Positions 19,777-30,661 of a stretch of DNA of 64,000 nucleotides are shown piece by piece. The notes below the pieces were generated by a model. The model made no database searches. It was not told where the DNA came from and saw nothing but the letters and a program-made list of their open reading frames with translations. A program made the translations under genes and the position numbers. Origin of the DNA: Cyanidiococcus yangmingshanensis (taxonomy: Eukaryota; Rhodophyta; Bangiophyceae; Cyanidiales; Cyanidiaceae); contig VWRR01000001.1 of the NCBI GenBank assembly GCA_013995675.1, positions 124,001 through 188,000 of the forward strand. The letters run 5' to 3'. Position 1 is the first letter of the stretch; the number at the start of each line of letters is the position of its first letter.

Positions 19777-20027
19777 ACTCTAGCAAAGACAGACCTTTTG
19801 TGGGTGGTCACCAACAGCACCGCTATCACGAAGACAAAACTGGTCAGGTTCAGGGGTGTCTCTCCTTTAGTGCAATAGGAGCGTGCCTGGCCGGTGGTAT
19901 ACGGCGCTCGCGATAACAGGACGCTGCAATTTCCTGGTCCAGAGAGCGATCAGCTATGCGCGCCCAAATGGGGTGTCTGGATCCGTGCGACACCAAGATC
20001 GCGACATCGCCTCGAGTCAACACAACA
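19777..20027. promoter_or_regulatory. Presumed 5' region of the FUSC-like gene
   Basis: Upstream of the FUSC-like start. No recognisable motif. Assigned only from position. Confidence 0.25.
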
Positions 20028-20594
20028 TCATTGGTCGATTCGGATCACTAACTGATTCGCCGAACAGTTCCGAGGCTCTATCCATGCAGCATTCTCAGCG
20101 GAATTGCTCCAACGATGTCGTATCATTATGGAGTATCGAACGGAAAAGAAGACAGTAAAGCTGCTTCTTGATTTTATGACGACCGATCTCAAAAGCGCCT
20201 GTGGGACGCTTTGAATCAGTCGAAGATGGGTATTTTTCAGAAAGATATGACAAGCTAGCGTCTCAGTGGCTAGTAGACGCGAAGGCATGATAAAACGACG
20301 CACGGGTATATGTAGCGCTTGGAGAATTTGGAATGAATTTTGTCGCGATTAATTATCACGTACTCGAGTTTATGAACAAAAGGCGATAGGCAACCTTCGG
20401 AACCAGGATCTTTCGGTACCCAGGCATTGTAGAATAGTACGCAGCGGGAATACATCGATATATTGGCAGGTTTGATACGTTCGAGGTCGGATTCGGGCGA
20501 GCGCGCCGCGCATGCACGGCGTGGTCGGACAGCGGGTCCCGTCTCCAACCGAGAGCGCGTTCATCGAGACCATACTAGATGCTTCGTCACCCAT
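20028..20594 (-). CDS. Candidate unknown gene in two or three frames
   Basis: Starting at an ATG at 20594 (MGDEASSMVSMNALSVGDG), protein-like sequence changes by +1 near 20500 into a frame with SDLERIKPANISMYSRC and FVHKLEYVIINRDKIH, closing near 20272. A further frame is open to 20028. No homology is recognised. The pieces have a balanced composition, but each is under 95 codons, so chance remains possible. Confidence 0.25.
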
Positions 20595-21836
20595 TCAAAG
20601 ACCTGGAGTCGATCTCTGCCCAGTCACGGTGGCCCGGGTTTCGTACATGCGTATTCCCAATCGGGTGATACAAACGTACACTCCAACGCAACCACACCCA
20701 ACGAGACAATGACCTTGTTAGGCAACTCAAACGAGACCATCATAAATTGAAGCAGATCAGGCGTATTCGCGCGAAGTAGCAAAATAGGATGGCAGCACGG
20801 CTAGACGTTTTCACCATACCCTCCAGACAAGTCGCTCTGAGCCCGTCGAACAGGTGCGATCTACCCATGTCATCGGAGCGCGTGAGACTCAAAATCTCTC
20901 TCGAACCGCCAACCTAAAAATACAAGCCCAGGACTGCTCTAACAAGCATATCTATCAACAGGCATGCCCGCCCTCGTATGCAACGATTTCCCAGTCGCTA
21001 CCAGGGACAGGCACTGCACCTGCACGAGTCCTATCGCGGGCTTATCCTTTGAGATGTTGTTCACGGCTTTCAACCATGAAATCTCCATTTCTCATGCGAG
21101 CTCGGAGAAAAGACCAGCAGCCCCTTCTATGCGCAGATCCATTGACTGTTGATTGCATTCCGTCGTAGGCGCCAGCCTCAGTCTGATGAAAACTCGCTCA
21201 TGTGCAGTCGACGATAGACGGAGCGAGGCATCGAGTCACCGATCCGCGCGCCCTGCAACGAGGTGCATCGACACGCCGACGACGACGGCCACACGAGTGG
21301 ATGGCACGCCCGACAGCATGCGCATCGGATGTCGCCGATCCGAGACCGGGGGCGATGGTGCTGGTGGCGGCCGCGCAGCCCCAGCGGCGGCGGCGGCTGC
21401 TGTGGTGTCCATCCCCCACACGCTACCAGGCCAGCAGGATCTCGAGGCGAACGACTGGTCCGCGAGCAAGCAAACCTTGTTGACCACTTACGCGGTGTCG
21501 TTTCGCTGAGCGTGCGTTCCTTATTATCATCGAACGCACTGAAGCGTTTCTAGGAGTACGGTGTGTCTACTTGTTGAGGAGTGACTCAGGAGGTGCTTTG
21601 TTTTCCCTCTCAAGAACAACCTATTTGACGTCGCGAGTGCACTCCAGGCGCAAACAAGGGCAACGACAAGAGCGTTGGCGCTGGTTAAGCAGCTGGAGCC
21701 ACCGACGCTGAGTTCCGCACTAGGGACACGAGTCTACTGTCTCTATTGACTGTTTTGGTTGATCTCAGGAGCGCGTTCGTTGGCATCGAGGTGCGTTTGT
21801 GGTTTTCGCCCGTTGACTGCTCACAAGTGGCGGTGG
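20595..21836. other. No supported gene; GC-triplet-rich patch
   Basis: Contains a GC-rich patch near 21260-21410 with CGA/CGG/GGC triplet runs that give artificial Arg or Ala runs in all frames. It is the presumed promoter area of the coiled-coil gene at 21837. I see no RNA gene. Confidence 0.4.
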
Positions 21837-23247
21837 ATGGACACCGGCGTTGCGAATACCCTCTCAAAGTTTGGTGCAGTTGAGGCGGCCACAGAAGGAG
21901 GCATTTCCGCTGAAGTGAATATGCCTAGCGGTCCTTGGCGTCTCGGCAGACGGCACGTGCCGCGAGCCGGTGGCAAAACGAACCTGGAAGATGCGTCCAG
22001 TTCTACCACTTTGGCGAGTGTGGCCCTAGCTGAACTGGAAGCAGATAACTTGCGTCTTGAACTGGAAGAACGTGACGAGTGGTTGAGTCGAGTGCACAAG
22101 CAGCTGGAAGAGTCGCAGCGAGAACTGGAATCCTATCGAGCAGAGGCGGGTCGTCTTCGACAAATTATTTTGGATCAAAAGGGGCGGTTACGAGAGTGCG
22201 ATGAAAAACAACAAGCACTTGTTCAACAGTTGCATCGAATACACGTGAAGAGTATTGCTCAAGAGGCGGTGGACTGTTGTATCTATAGGGCGATTTGGAA
22301 AGGTCGACGACCCCCGGATACAGCTCGGAATGCATCAAGCACGGTGCCCCAATTGCATCAACGATGGAGTACACAGCTCCTTCATGAACAGCGCTGCGCT
22401 AGAAAGATACGAAACAATCTCCGCAGCATCGCTCAAATGCAGCGCACTTTCATGGCAGCGTGGCACGATAATGTTTCGTCGTTGGCGACAGCAGTGCCGC
22501 AGCTTGCAGCGCTGGTACCATCTTCCATGCTCCGCGACTTGGAGGAGACGCAACGAAATGCGTTGCGTGTGGAGTTCGCTCATTTAGAACAAACCCTGCG
22601 CGCACGAGAGAAAACGCTCAACGAACGTGAGGCACGAGTTGCCGATCTGGAGACAGAGAAAGAACGTGTCGCAAAGCGTGAGCGAGAACTGACTGTGTGG
22701 GAGACGCGACTCGGCACCATTCAGCAAGGCCTCGAAGAACAGCGTCATCGAATGGAGCGTCTGATGGAAGGCATGATTCCAGTCGAGATTGTTGAGGCCC
22801 GGGAGCGGAACCTGCGACATCGGGAATCAGCAATGGTGGAGTATGAGCGCTCAGTCGAAAAAGCGCTTCAGCAACGCAAGGAAGCGCTTCAAGCGGAACA
22901 AGCCGAGTTGGAGCTTCATCTGCGCGATGAGTGGACACGTTTTCATCATCAGTGTGATGCCGAAAGACGAGATCTTCAGAAAGAGCTGGATCATGAGCGG
23001 ATGCGCTTCCGAGAAAAAATCGAAGTGGATCGCCTCCATCTCCTAATCACGATTTGATGAGTATTCCAAAGCGGCTGAAGCAGAAGCCACAGCATTCGGC
23101 CAACTCTTTCGTGAGACCGTTGCCGATTTCACATCTGAGGTAGACTCGGCCCGTCAAATGGTCGAAGAGCTCGACAGACGATTCCAACGGATCCTTGAAT
23201 CTACGGAGCTCCAAATAGAGCGTTATCGCCGAGCCATGGAGCTCTGA
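21837..23247 (+). CDS. Long coiled-coil protein, one +1 break near its end
   Basis: From the ATG at 21837 (MDTGVANTLSKFGAVEAATE) the protein has about 70 leader residues. It then becomes an almost continuous coiled coil rich in Glu, Arg, Gln and Leu (for example LEADNLRLELEERDEWLSRV, RAREKTLNEREARVADLETE). The first frame stops with TGA at 23055. The coiled coil continues at once in the +1 frame (EYSKAAEAEATAFGQLF) to a TGA at 23245, adding about 63 residues. The stop TAA at 23044 in the second frame confines any simple shift to 23047-23057. A tethering, centrosomal or nuclear structural role is possible; none can be assigned. Confidence 0.7.
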
Positions 23248-23803
23248 GCAGCGCCCTCGAAAACGTCATCCGTCGATGATAGAATCGGGATTACCCGAGC
23301 GCTTGGAACAGAAACCGATTCGAGCCATGACTGCTCGAGAGAGAGAGAGCGAGCCAGCCAGCGCACCTCGCGAACGAACCCCCGATCGAGGGCAGTCGCT
23401 GTCAACGTGCTCGTGTTCGCCTCTAATGCCGAGGTGCTGCTGTACACTAGAGACATGAGATAAATGTGATTCTAGTCGGCGACGCGAGCGCGGTTTTGAA
23501 CGTGGTCATCACGTAACCGCGAAAATGTCATGGATACGAAAATCTCGAATACAAAGGATGTGTTTCTCGACAACCTTCTTGAGCGCATGTCGGCGAGACT
23601 GAGATCTGGGCCCAGCGCCTTCATCGGGAGGGTACGAAATCAGTCCTCGGATCGCCGAGCACATACTGGAAGCACGAAAGCCGACGAGATGCTGGTCATC
23701 GTTGGCGCAAACGCGTACCTCGTGCTCATCCCAGGTCAAGTGATTTGAACGCATCGATGACAAGGACCGATCGCGGAGAGGTAGATCGCTCCTCCTCCTC
23801 TGA
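23248..23803. other. No supported gene
   Basis: Between a plus-strand gene end and a minus-strand candidate. It contains a short GA-rich run near 23336-23352. Short frames only. Confidence 0.4.
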
Positions 23804-24200
23804 TCATAACGTTGGTCGGTCATAGGCCTGTTTGCAAGGCGAAGACTGGTTTGAGCTCGCAATGAACCTCGGACGCTCGTGTTCCACCCGATCAATATTC
23901 GTTCCAAAAGATAACCCCTGTTTTCTGACATCCGCCGTCGTTCGCGATTCCAAAGTACCGTTCAAAACGCAAACCGACCAAGAATTCTTCTTCGCGGCAT
24001 TCGGCCCATTCGGTAGTATCTTGTAAATTGGAATTGATTTCAGTCGCACCAAGAATGCTGAGGAAACGATTCGCAGCCTCGATGCACTCCGCCACACTGG
24101 TGTCGGGAATGACGTGCCGCGCCTTGCCGTTCGCGTCATCCAAGTCGAGCAAGGCTCCAATAAAGCTAGATCCAGAAGGTCGCTCTTTACGGTCCATCAT
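23804..24200 (-). CDS. Candidate small unknown gene in two frames
   Basis: A frame from an ATG at 24200 (MMDRKERPSGSSFIGALLDL) runs 102 residues to 23892, with protein-like sequence such as AECIEAANRFLSILGATEIN and LVGLRFERYFGIANDGG. An overlapping +1 frame continues to 23804. The first frame alone could be the whole gene. No domain is recognised. Confidence 0.35.
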
Positions 24201-24588
24201 TCAAATTCGATGATCGTCACAAAGGCTCTGAAGCTCAAGCCTGAAAATCATGACACACCTGTTGATGTTCAAAAAGTTTGATACACGTGCGTGACCATCT
24301 CAGCCTCAAAATACCATCGCCTAGGCACCTTTCAACGACAGTCGCTGCTGCACGGAGACCAATACCTCTCGATTTTTCCTACCAACTTGAGGTTGGGTCT
24401 GTTTCGCAATTGACGGGCCCATGGAGGGCAATCAACGCCCTGCAGACTCCACTCGAGCGGTCGCTGAAACTCCTTTCCTTGACAAATCGTCGCTTGTAAT
24501 CCATCGCGATGGAAATTGAAGTCTCTCGATTGACACGATGTATTCCCCGCGGTGTGCGTGCTGTCGAAATCCGTGCTACATGCGCTCG
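24201..24588. other. No supported gene
   Basis: Short region between two minus-strand genes. Only small frames and no recognisable motif. It includes the presumed promoter of the small gene at 24200 and the 3' flank of the DUF4079 gene. Confidence 0.4.
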
Positions 24589-25331
24589 CTAACTACCTAG
24601 AATGATCTGTGCACCTAGAAATGCATGGAGGAGGAAGTGCACCCACAATAAAGGCGCCCAGGTAGGCGTGCAATCGGCGACCTTGGGCAATTGCCTCGGT
24701 TGCTTCCTTCCCACGTTTGTTCCCCGCACCGAAACCGGTTCCTGCATAGATTCCGTTAAACGTAAGCAACACAAGCACTAGGACCGCACTCAGCGAGTGC
24801 GCGGATTGTCCCACGGGGAAGCCTTGCATTGCCACGGAGAGCATGCCCCCCGATGCACCCAGAAAAGCAAGGAGCGTGAACGCCCCCATGATCGTCGCAT
24901 GGGTTTGTTTCTGTTTCACGCCGGCCCGCTTGTCGGGATTCAGACGACCCGCCCAGCCAAGGTACGCTCCACCGAGGCCCATGGCCGCCACCATGATGGT
25001 CATCATCACGGGATGGCCATACTCCACAACTGGTTCCGGAATGGATAACGTCTTGAAGTAATCCGCCAAGCGCTGAATCACTGCTGGATTGTTCACTGCC
25101 TCGTCAACTGCCAAGTTCACGAAACTCAACGGATCTAGCGTACACTGAAGCGTTGGGCGTACACGCCGTCCAAGAGACCCGCGCGCGCAGCGTCCCGTGT
25201 TACCCCAGCGCAACCCACGTCTCGAAACCGCCAACCCTTGCCCCAAAACTCCATTAGTATATACCGAAGACAAACCTACCTGCGGTCCTCGCTACAGTCA
25301 CAAATGCGCTGTTCCATTTACCTTGAGTCAT
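24589..25331 (-). CDS. DUF4079 plastid membrane protein, two frame changes
   Basis: A DUF4079-family protein, conserved in cyanobacteria and plastids, with four hydrophobic segments; its role is poorly known. The core is clear: VEYGHPVMMTIMVAAMGLGG, the linker LNPDKRAGVKQKQTHATI, then GAFTLLAFLGASGGMLSVA and SAHSLSAVLVLVLLTFNGIY. The last helix is split: one frame ends AYLGAFIVGALPPP, and the +1 frame gives the expected HFLLHAFLGAQIILGS, so one extra base lies at GTGGGTGCAC. The N-terminus lacks an in-frame ATG. The likely start is the ATG at 25331 (MTQGKWNSAFVTVARTAG), another +1 change away, and it reads as a red-algal transit peptide. That second change could instead be a 43-bp intron (see findings). 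Confidence 0.8.
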
Positions 25332-25634
25332 GGTGCTGCACTCGAGTCTCGAACACGGCAACGCCAACGAGATGGACACCTGCTTCGAATTCGATGTCGA
25401 AGGATCTCGAGCCGATCGGGGGCGCGCGTCACCGGGTGGCGGTTCGTGTGCTTCGCGGCGACCAGCGGTGACGCAGTCCGGACCACTGCCGTACCGTCGT
25501 TGCGTCGCATCGATGGACCGCACCGCCTCGTTGGTCGACAAACCCCCGAGGATGAAGAAAGAGGCGCATTTATGGGCAAGCGATCAGTGATGAGCGACTT
25601 TTGCCTGTCGCGAATTCGATTTGGAGCCTACCTA
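25332..25634. other. Short intergenic region
   Basis: Between two minus-strand genes. No convincing frame. Presumed promoter of the DUF4079 gene. Confidence 0.35.
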
Positions 25635-26103
25635 CGTGGCAAGCACCAAACAGTCGTCGAAGTGCGCATAGGCACGCTTGTTGCGATCGAGGATTCCCCC
25701 GATACGGGCGTCAAGCGATCGCTCCTCGGCAGTCTCTACGGCGCTCGATTGCCAATGCGAGGCAGTTTCCATGCAAGCCAATGCGTGCAACGATGATCCA
25801 ACCGGCAAGGCATCCACGTTCCCTGAATCCATATACTCGACATGTAAAGAGCCGGAAAGAAATCCTATCGACCGGAGATATGACTCGGTTCTACCTAAGA
25901 GACCTCGATCCACCTTGTCATGCACGTACTCCGAGAGGCGTTCACTGCAGTCCGGGAGAAGTAGCCCGGGGAGGCCTTCGCCCAGCGACGCCATATCGCT
26001 CGTGCGCGTGATGCGGTCGGCCAACGAACCAACCAACGGGCAGGGCAAGGCATACAGCAACGCATACGAGCAGCATGGTGGCGTGATCGTGCCGGGTCGT
26101 CAT
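25632..26103 (-). CDS. Unknown signal-anchored protein, one +1 break
   Basis: From an ATG at 26103 (MTTRHDHATMLLVCVAVCLA) the product begins with a single hydrophobic segment of about 18 residues, consistent with a signal anchor. A +1 change near 26020 leads into a well-formed frame (GEGLPGLLLPDCSERLSEYV, LGRTESYLRSIGFLSGSLH) that stops at 25632. The second frame has its own ATG at 25994, which would give a 120-residue soluble protein. Total length is about 155 residues. No family is recognised. Confidence 0.45.
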
Positions 26104-26281
26104 GGCGCGCGCACGCATGCACGCATAACGTTCTTGTCGGGTACTGTGCGTGCACGCTCCGTCGCCCGGAGGCGAACCATAACCATATTCATACTGTGTG
26201 GAATGTGGCACTTTCGAGACTCAATCGTTTGAATTGAGTATACGCGTCTTGAAAAATTGTATTGGAGTGGCACGAGCAGAT

Positions 26282-27508
26282 ATGAAACACCGTTCGTGCA
26301 ACGAGAGTAGATGTGCTTTTATTCCCGAGTCTGAGTATGTGGTCTGGCGCTGGACGAGCCACTCGAAGACGCGTACAGCTGTTTGCGAGCCGCAGGGGGA
26401 TAGGAGGTTCTGGCGACGTTGCTCCGGAACTGGTGTGAAACGGAAGCAACGCTGGCCATGGAGGAGGTTGGAGCGTGAATCGGTGCGGGCCACTAGCTCA
26501 GGAGAGGGGGCGGCAACTTGTGGTCAATTTTCGAAAGACACGAACGCAGCCTCCCTGACGACGAGGCTTGGAGACCAAGGCGGGGAAGACCGCTCAACGG
26601 GATCGGATAAGGAGTGGCGCCCGAAAATTGTCGTCATCGGGCCCCCTGGCTCGGGTAAAACGACGCTGACGGAGCAGCTGCGAAGGGTCTACGGGCTGGT
26701 GCGCGTGGGCTGCGGCGACATGCTTCGCGCGCACGTCCTATATGGAACGAGGCTCGGTCGCGATGCCAAACCATTTATGGATGCTCACGAACTTGTTCCA
26801 GATGAAATCGTGATCCCCATGGTTTTAGAGCGTCTTCGACAACGGGACTGTGAGGAGCATGGTTGGGTTCTGGACGGGTTCCCGCGAACTGTAGCCCAAG
26901 CACAGGCCCTGCAGAATTTTACGGCTGCTGCTCGGCGTAGGAGAGATGACACTGAGCCGAATAATGGGGGCATGAGAAACCTCGACTTGTTAGGCACAAT
27001 CATTCTGCTCGAGGCCAGCGATGAACGCCTCGTAGAGCGTGTCCGCCACCGCCGGATTGATCCAGAGACGCACACAGTCTATAACTTGAAATTTTATCCA
27101 CCAGAAGAGGAAGAGGTTATGGAACGCCTCCTCCACATACCAGCGGATGAGCCGGAGGCTTTCCGGCGACGCCTTGCCCAGTTTCGTGCGACCCTGCCGG
27201 CTCTGCTTGCCTACATCACCCAGGCATCAAATGAAGTTCGAGGTATCTCAGACGATGGCGCTCGTTTGATACGTCTCGATGTCTCGAAACCTGGTGTGGG
27301 CGAACGATTTCTGGAACTTGAAGAGCAACTCTGGCGGAAGCAAGGGCTCAGACGCCGGTCAGAATGGCGTGAAGAGAGCATCCACGAGGCAGGTGATCTT
27401 GCCTCACGCATCGATGTCTTTCGCTCGTGCGCGTGCCGCTGGCTTACTGAATCGAACGAATCTGGTTGCTTCGCCCGATTGGCAAGACGGAGCGGCTCAA
27501 GCGACTAG
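26282..27508 (+). CDS. Adenylate kinase, organelle-type with long leader
   Basis: Catalyses ATP + AMP to 2 ADP. From the ATG at 26282 (MKHRSCNESRCAFIPESEYV) it is 408 residues. A basic leader of about 110 residues suggests plastid or mitochondrial import. The P-loop GPPGSGKTTL is near residue 120, then the AMP-binding region (GCGDMLRAHV, GFPRTVAQAQ) and a long-type LID (RHRRIDPETHTVYNLKFYPP) where bacterial and organelle enzymes have it. The kinase fold should end near residue 365. The remaining residues are Arg-rich and overlap the start of the NAD kinase gene in another frame, so the true C-terminus may be shorter or may join that frame. Confidence 0.85.
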   Translation: MKHRSCNESRCAFIPESEYVVWRWTSHSKTRTAVCEPQGDRRFWRRCSGTGVKRKQRWPWRRLERESVRATSSGEGAATCGQFSKDTNAASLTTRLGDQGGEDRSTGSDKEWRPKIVVIGPPGSGKTTLTEQLRRVYGLVRVGCGDMLRAHVLYGTRLGRDAKPFMDAHELVPDEIVIPMVLERLRQRDCEEHGWVLDGFPRTVAQAQALQNFTAAARRRRDDTEPNNGGMRNLDLLGTIILLEASDERLVERVRHRRIDPETHTVYNLKFYPPEEEEVMERLLHIPADEPEAFRRRLAQFRATLPALLAYITQASNEVRGISDDGARLIRLDVSKPGVGERFLELEEQLWRKQGLRRRSEWREESIHEAGDLASRIDVFRSCACRWLTESNESGCFARLARRSGSSD

Positions 27509-28886
27509 AAACGGAGATTTGGTTGACTTTAGCAAACCGCCCCACGAACCGGTATCTGCAGATACCAAAGACGGTGCGAAAGATCTCAAAAGCGACATCG
27601 GATCGCCAAGCTCTTCGAAGCCAATGTCGGCGAAAGTGCAGCTGAGTCCTGGTGAAGGGCAGTCATCGGTGACGAACGCTGCAACGTCAGCGTCTTCATC
27701 CAGCGCTAGGCCGGGCGTCGAACGAGACGCGGAGGAACGAATGCGCGAGGCTGCTGATCGAGCGATCGAAAGCCGCACAACGACGACTCAGCACTTGAAG
27801 GCGTCGATTACCTTAATCCGTTGTGACGGCGTACAGTGCGTTCGAGAGACGGTCCATCACGGCGATATTGCCTTCCACGGGAGTGCAACGGAACAGGTCA
27901 TGCTTCGATGGAATGAGCGACCGCGCACGGTTCTATTACTGGTGAAGAAGGGCGCTCATTTAAGTGATGTCGCCAAGCAAGCGGTCGACTATTTGCAGAA
28001 CGTGGAGATGCTGCAAGTGCTCGTGGAGCCGTGGGTCCAAACCGAGCTTTTTGCGTTGGGCACTTATGTGGATTCGTTCCATCACACCCATGAGTTGCAT
28101 CATAGCGTTGACCTAGTGATCTGTCTCGGCGGAGATGGTCTGATCCTCTATGCTTCAACCCTTTTCCGCACTGCTGTACCGCCTGTCGCTCCGTTCAACC
28201 TGGGATCTCTGGGCTTCCTGACACCTTTCGAATGGAAGGATTTCCACGGCCACATGCGAACCATCCTCTCCAGCGATCTGATGCTCTCGCTGCGAATGCG
28301 CCTCTTAGCGACGGTGGTTCGCGCCTCGGGAAACGCAGAACGGCAATTCCACGTTCTGAATGAGGTCGTTGTGGATCGTGGGGCATCGCCGTTCCTCTGT
28401 CAGCTTGAGTGCTTCTGGGACGATGAACCGCTCGCAAGCGTCCAGGCGGATGGCATGATCGTGGCGTCGCCGACGGGATCCACGGCCTACTCGCTTGCGG
28501 CCGGTGGCGCGATGGTGCATCCGAGTGTACCAGCGATCTGCGTCACACCGGTCTGCCCGCACTCTTTGGGTCTCAGACCATTGGTGCTCCCCGACTCGGC
28601 TCGTATTCGAGTCCAAGTGAGCCCAGAGGCGCGATCACATGCCTGGGCCAGTTTTGATGGCAAGCATCGTCTCCAGCTGCGACGAGGCGACTCGCTAATT
28701 GTCGAGATGAGCAAGTATCCCATGCCGACTGTGAATGCGACCGATCACGCGGCGGATTGGTTCGGTTCCCTGATTCGTGGTTTTGGATTCAGCGTTCGTG
28801 GTGCGAAACCGAAACCACGACCGTTTGGCCGCTCGAGTAACATGGAGCGACGTTCCGAAACCGACTCTGATCCAATGGACAAGTAG
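27414..28886 (+). CDS. NAD kinase
   Basis: Phosphorylates NAD to NADP. From the ATG at 27414 (MSFARARAAGLLNRTNLVAS) it is 490 residues. The leader of about 110 residues is Ser-rich and may be a transit peptide, though its Lys/Asp-rich middle is atypical. Family motifs are intact: GGDGLILYAS near residue 240, NLGSLGFLTPF, NEVVVDRGASPF, the ADGMIVASPTGSTAYSLAAG nucleotide-binding loop near 350, and the HSLGLRPLVLPDS strand. The start lies 95 bp inside the adenylate kinase frame (an earlier in-frame ATG at 27279 overlaps even more), and the frames differ by +1. This is either overlapping genes or a kinase fusion split by one base. Confidence 0.92.
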   Translation: MSFARARAAGLLNRTNLVASPDWQDGAAQATRNGDLVDFSKPPHEPVSADTKDGAKDLKSDIGSPSSSKPMSAKVQLSPGEGQSSVTNAATSASSSSARPGVERDAEERMREAADRAIESRTTTTQHLKASITLIRCDGVQCVRETVHHGDIAFHGSATEQVMLRWNERPRTVLLLVKKGAHLSDVAKQAVDYLQNVEMLQVLVEPWVQTELFALGTYVDSFHHTHELHHSVDLVICLGGDGLILYASTLFRTAVPPVAPFNLGSLGFLTPFEWKDFHGHMRTILSSDLMLSLRMRLLATVVRASGNAERQFHVLNEVVVDRGASPFLCQLECFWDDEPLASVQADGMIVASPTGSTAYSLAAGGAMVHPSVPAICVTPVCPHSLGLRPLVLPDSARIRVQVSPEARSHAWASFDGKHRLQLRRGDSLIVEMSKYPMPTVNATDHAADWFGSLIRGFGFSVRGAKPKPRPFGRSSNMERRSETDSDPMDK

Positions 28887-29257
28887 CCAGAGATGCGAGC
28901 GCTCCATTCGGATGAACGAAATGGTCGTTTCGCGAAGGAACTCGACTAGCTGGAATTGCTGAGGATGCTCCGGATCCCCACCACTACATAGAGTCTTCTG
29001 GGAATGTTGATGCTGATCAAAGGGATGCGTGTGACGAACCGCTGCACTTGTTCTCAGTACAGTGCGCGTACAAGGTGGAGTGAACGCTATGCTGAAGCGT
29101 CTGACTTGGCTTTGAGCAACCCTTTCGGAATCGTCTCCGAGCGGAATGGAACAAATGCCCGCTGTATTTGACGGTGAACCAGCACTGACCCGTGACAGAA
29201 TCGAGTCTCAAATCATGATAACGTCTACAAAGCCGGGAAGGCCTCGCCAGTAACAAG
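28887..29257. other. No supported gene
   Basis: Short region after the NAD kinase stop. No convincing frame, RNA gene or repeat. Confidence 0.45.
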
Positions 29258-30640
29258 GTGACGTCGCCCAGTAGCAACGCCATCGCTGTCGCTGCCACCT
29301 TCAAAGTCTATCATCCCATAGCGCTTCGTGGAGCAAAGCGTTGCGGAGATCGAACCGCAGCACCTGCCGACGAGGTTCATCACGAGCCAGCGGATGCCTG
29401 CCTGAATACGCGCAATCGAGCTGCTTTGGTCGGACCCCGCTTGCAAATGGATGCACTGCTGACCGAGTGCGATGCATTCTGGAGTATTGTGCGCAGTTTC
29501 CGAGGACCAGGCAGCGCTCAAGAGGGCCATCTTAACAAACTAGTCGACGTCAAGTATACAGAACACTCTTATAAGGGATTTAATGTTGAGGAGTGCGTTC
29601 TTTCGTGGATCGACCCACCGTCTGGTCATCCGACCTTGAAGCAGTTTCGTCTGAGTTGCCTCGTCATCCACGATTGTACTCATAGCGCTCGCGTATGCAT
29701 CAATGACAACGAGTGGAGCCTCATCCACAATCTGGGAAGGAACGATTCCCAGAGCGCAGCTTACGGTCGGCAATCGAGTGCGCAAGCTTGTCTAGATGCT
29801 CTTCGACAATATCTCGTTCTGGAATCTGTTCGGGTTTTCCGCTCGTCATGATTTGCAATTCAGCTTGGATGATACGTTCGGGCACATCAGCAGCGACGCC
29901 ATCGAACCGCTCCAGTTGAGCACCATTGGCTGCAGTTCATGCTGCTCGGATGGGCCTCCATGGTTGGATCCTATGCATCTCGGAGTCGAGCGACACCTGT
30001 TCGAGTGCTGGGTCGTCTCGAAAACGTTATGCGGATTGCCACACACAAGATGGACGGGTGCTGCTGCATGGGGCACAAGCGCGGTTTCGGCGAGTTTGCC
30101 GTAACCTTATCAATCTTATTCCGAGACAATACGGAAGGATTCCTAAAGCAAGATGATGCTATATCGAGACCCGGCTGACAGAAAACGTTGCCCAGCGACA
30201 AGCGTGATGAGCCATGACCCAGCTTGTTCTATTCTCCAATTCGATCTCGTGTCTCTATATGTTGATCATCCATGGAGTCAGCCGCCTCGACGTTTGCTCA
30301 TTGCTGGTCATATCGGTTGCTCGGATTTAGATGGGCGGCATGGGACGGTTCGCTCTCCAGTGTCTCCGAATCTTTTTGAGGAGGATAGATGCAGATGCGT
30401 CTCTTTTAAGAAACAGCGCGCTGAAAACAAAGTCACAGCAAATCGGAGAGACTGCAACAAGGATGAGGATCCGACCTGTGATGCACGCACAAAAGACGCC
30501 TCCTCGAGAGGGTATCTCACACACCCTCCGCGGTTTCATGGCCATCCTGATTTTAGTGCTAGAGACTCGTGTCGAGACCCTAGCCCTGGTCAAGCTTTGA
30601 TTCGTGCCTGTCTTTGGGTGCACGAAGAAGACACCTGAGC
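29258..30640 (+). CDS. Candidate unknown gene spread over several frames
   Basis: The first frame (to 29851; the first true ATG is at 29447, MDALLTECDAFWSIVRSF) has balanced composition. Later frames on the same strand have pieces such as NISFWNLFGFSARHDLQFSL (29796 on), GHKRGFGEFAVTLSILFRD (about 30070-30130) and RGFMAILILVLETRVETLAL (to 30600). The pattern is one +1 change after another, as in better-supported genes here, but no domain is recognised. The minus strand also has protein-like stretches, so strand is uncertain. Confidence 0.25.
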
Positions 30641-30661
30641 CGGCCTTGACGCACCCCCAGC

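Noticed and set aside
21250-21420. Arg/Ala-rich reading frames suggesting a basic protein
   Set aside because: They come from CG-rich triplet runs and appear in all frames at once.
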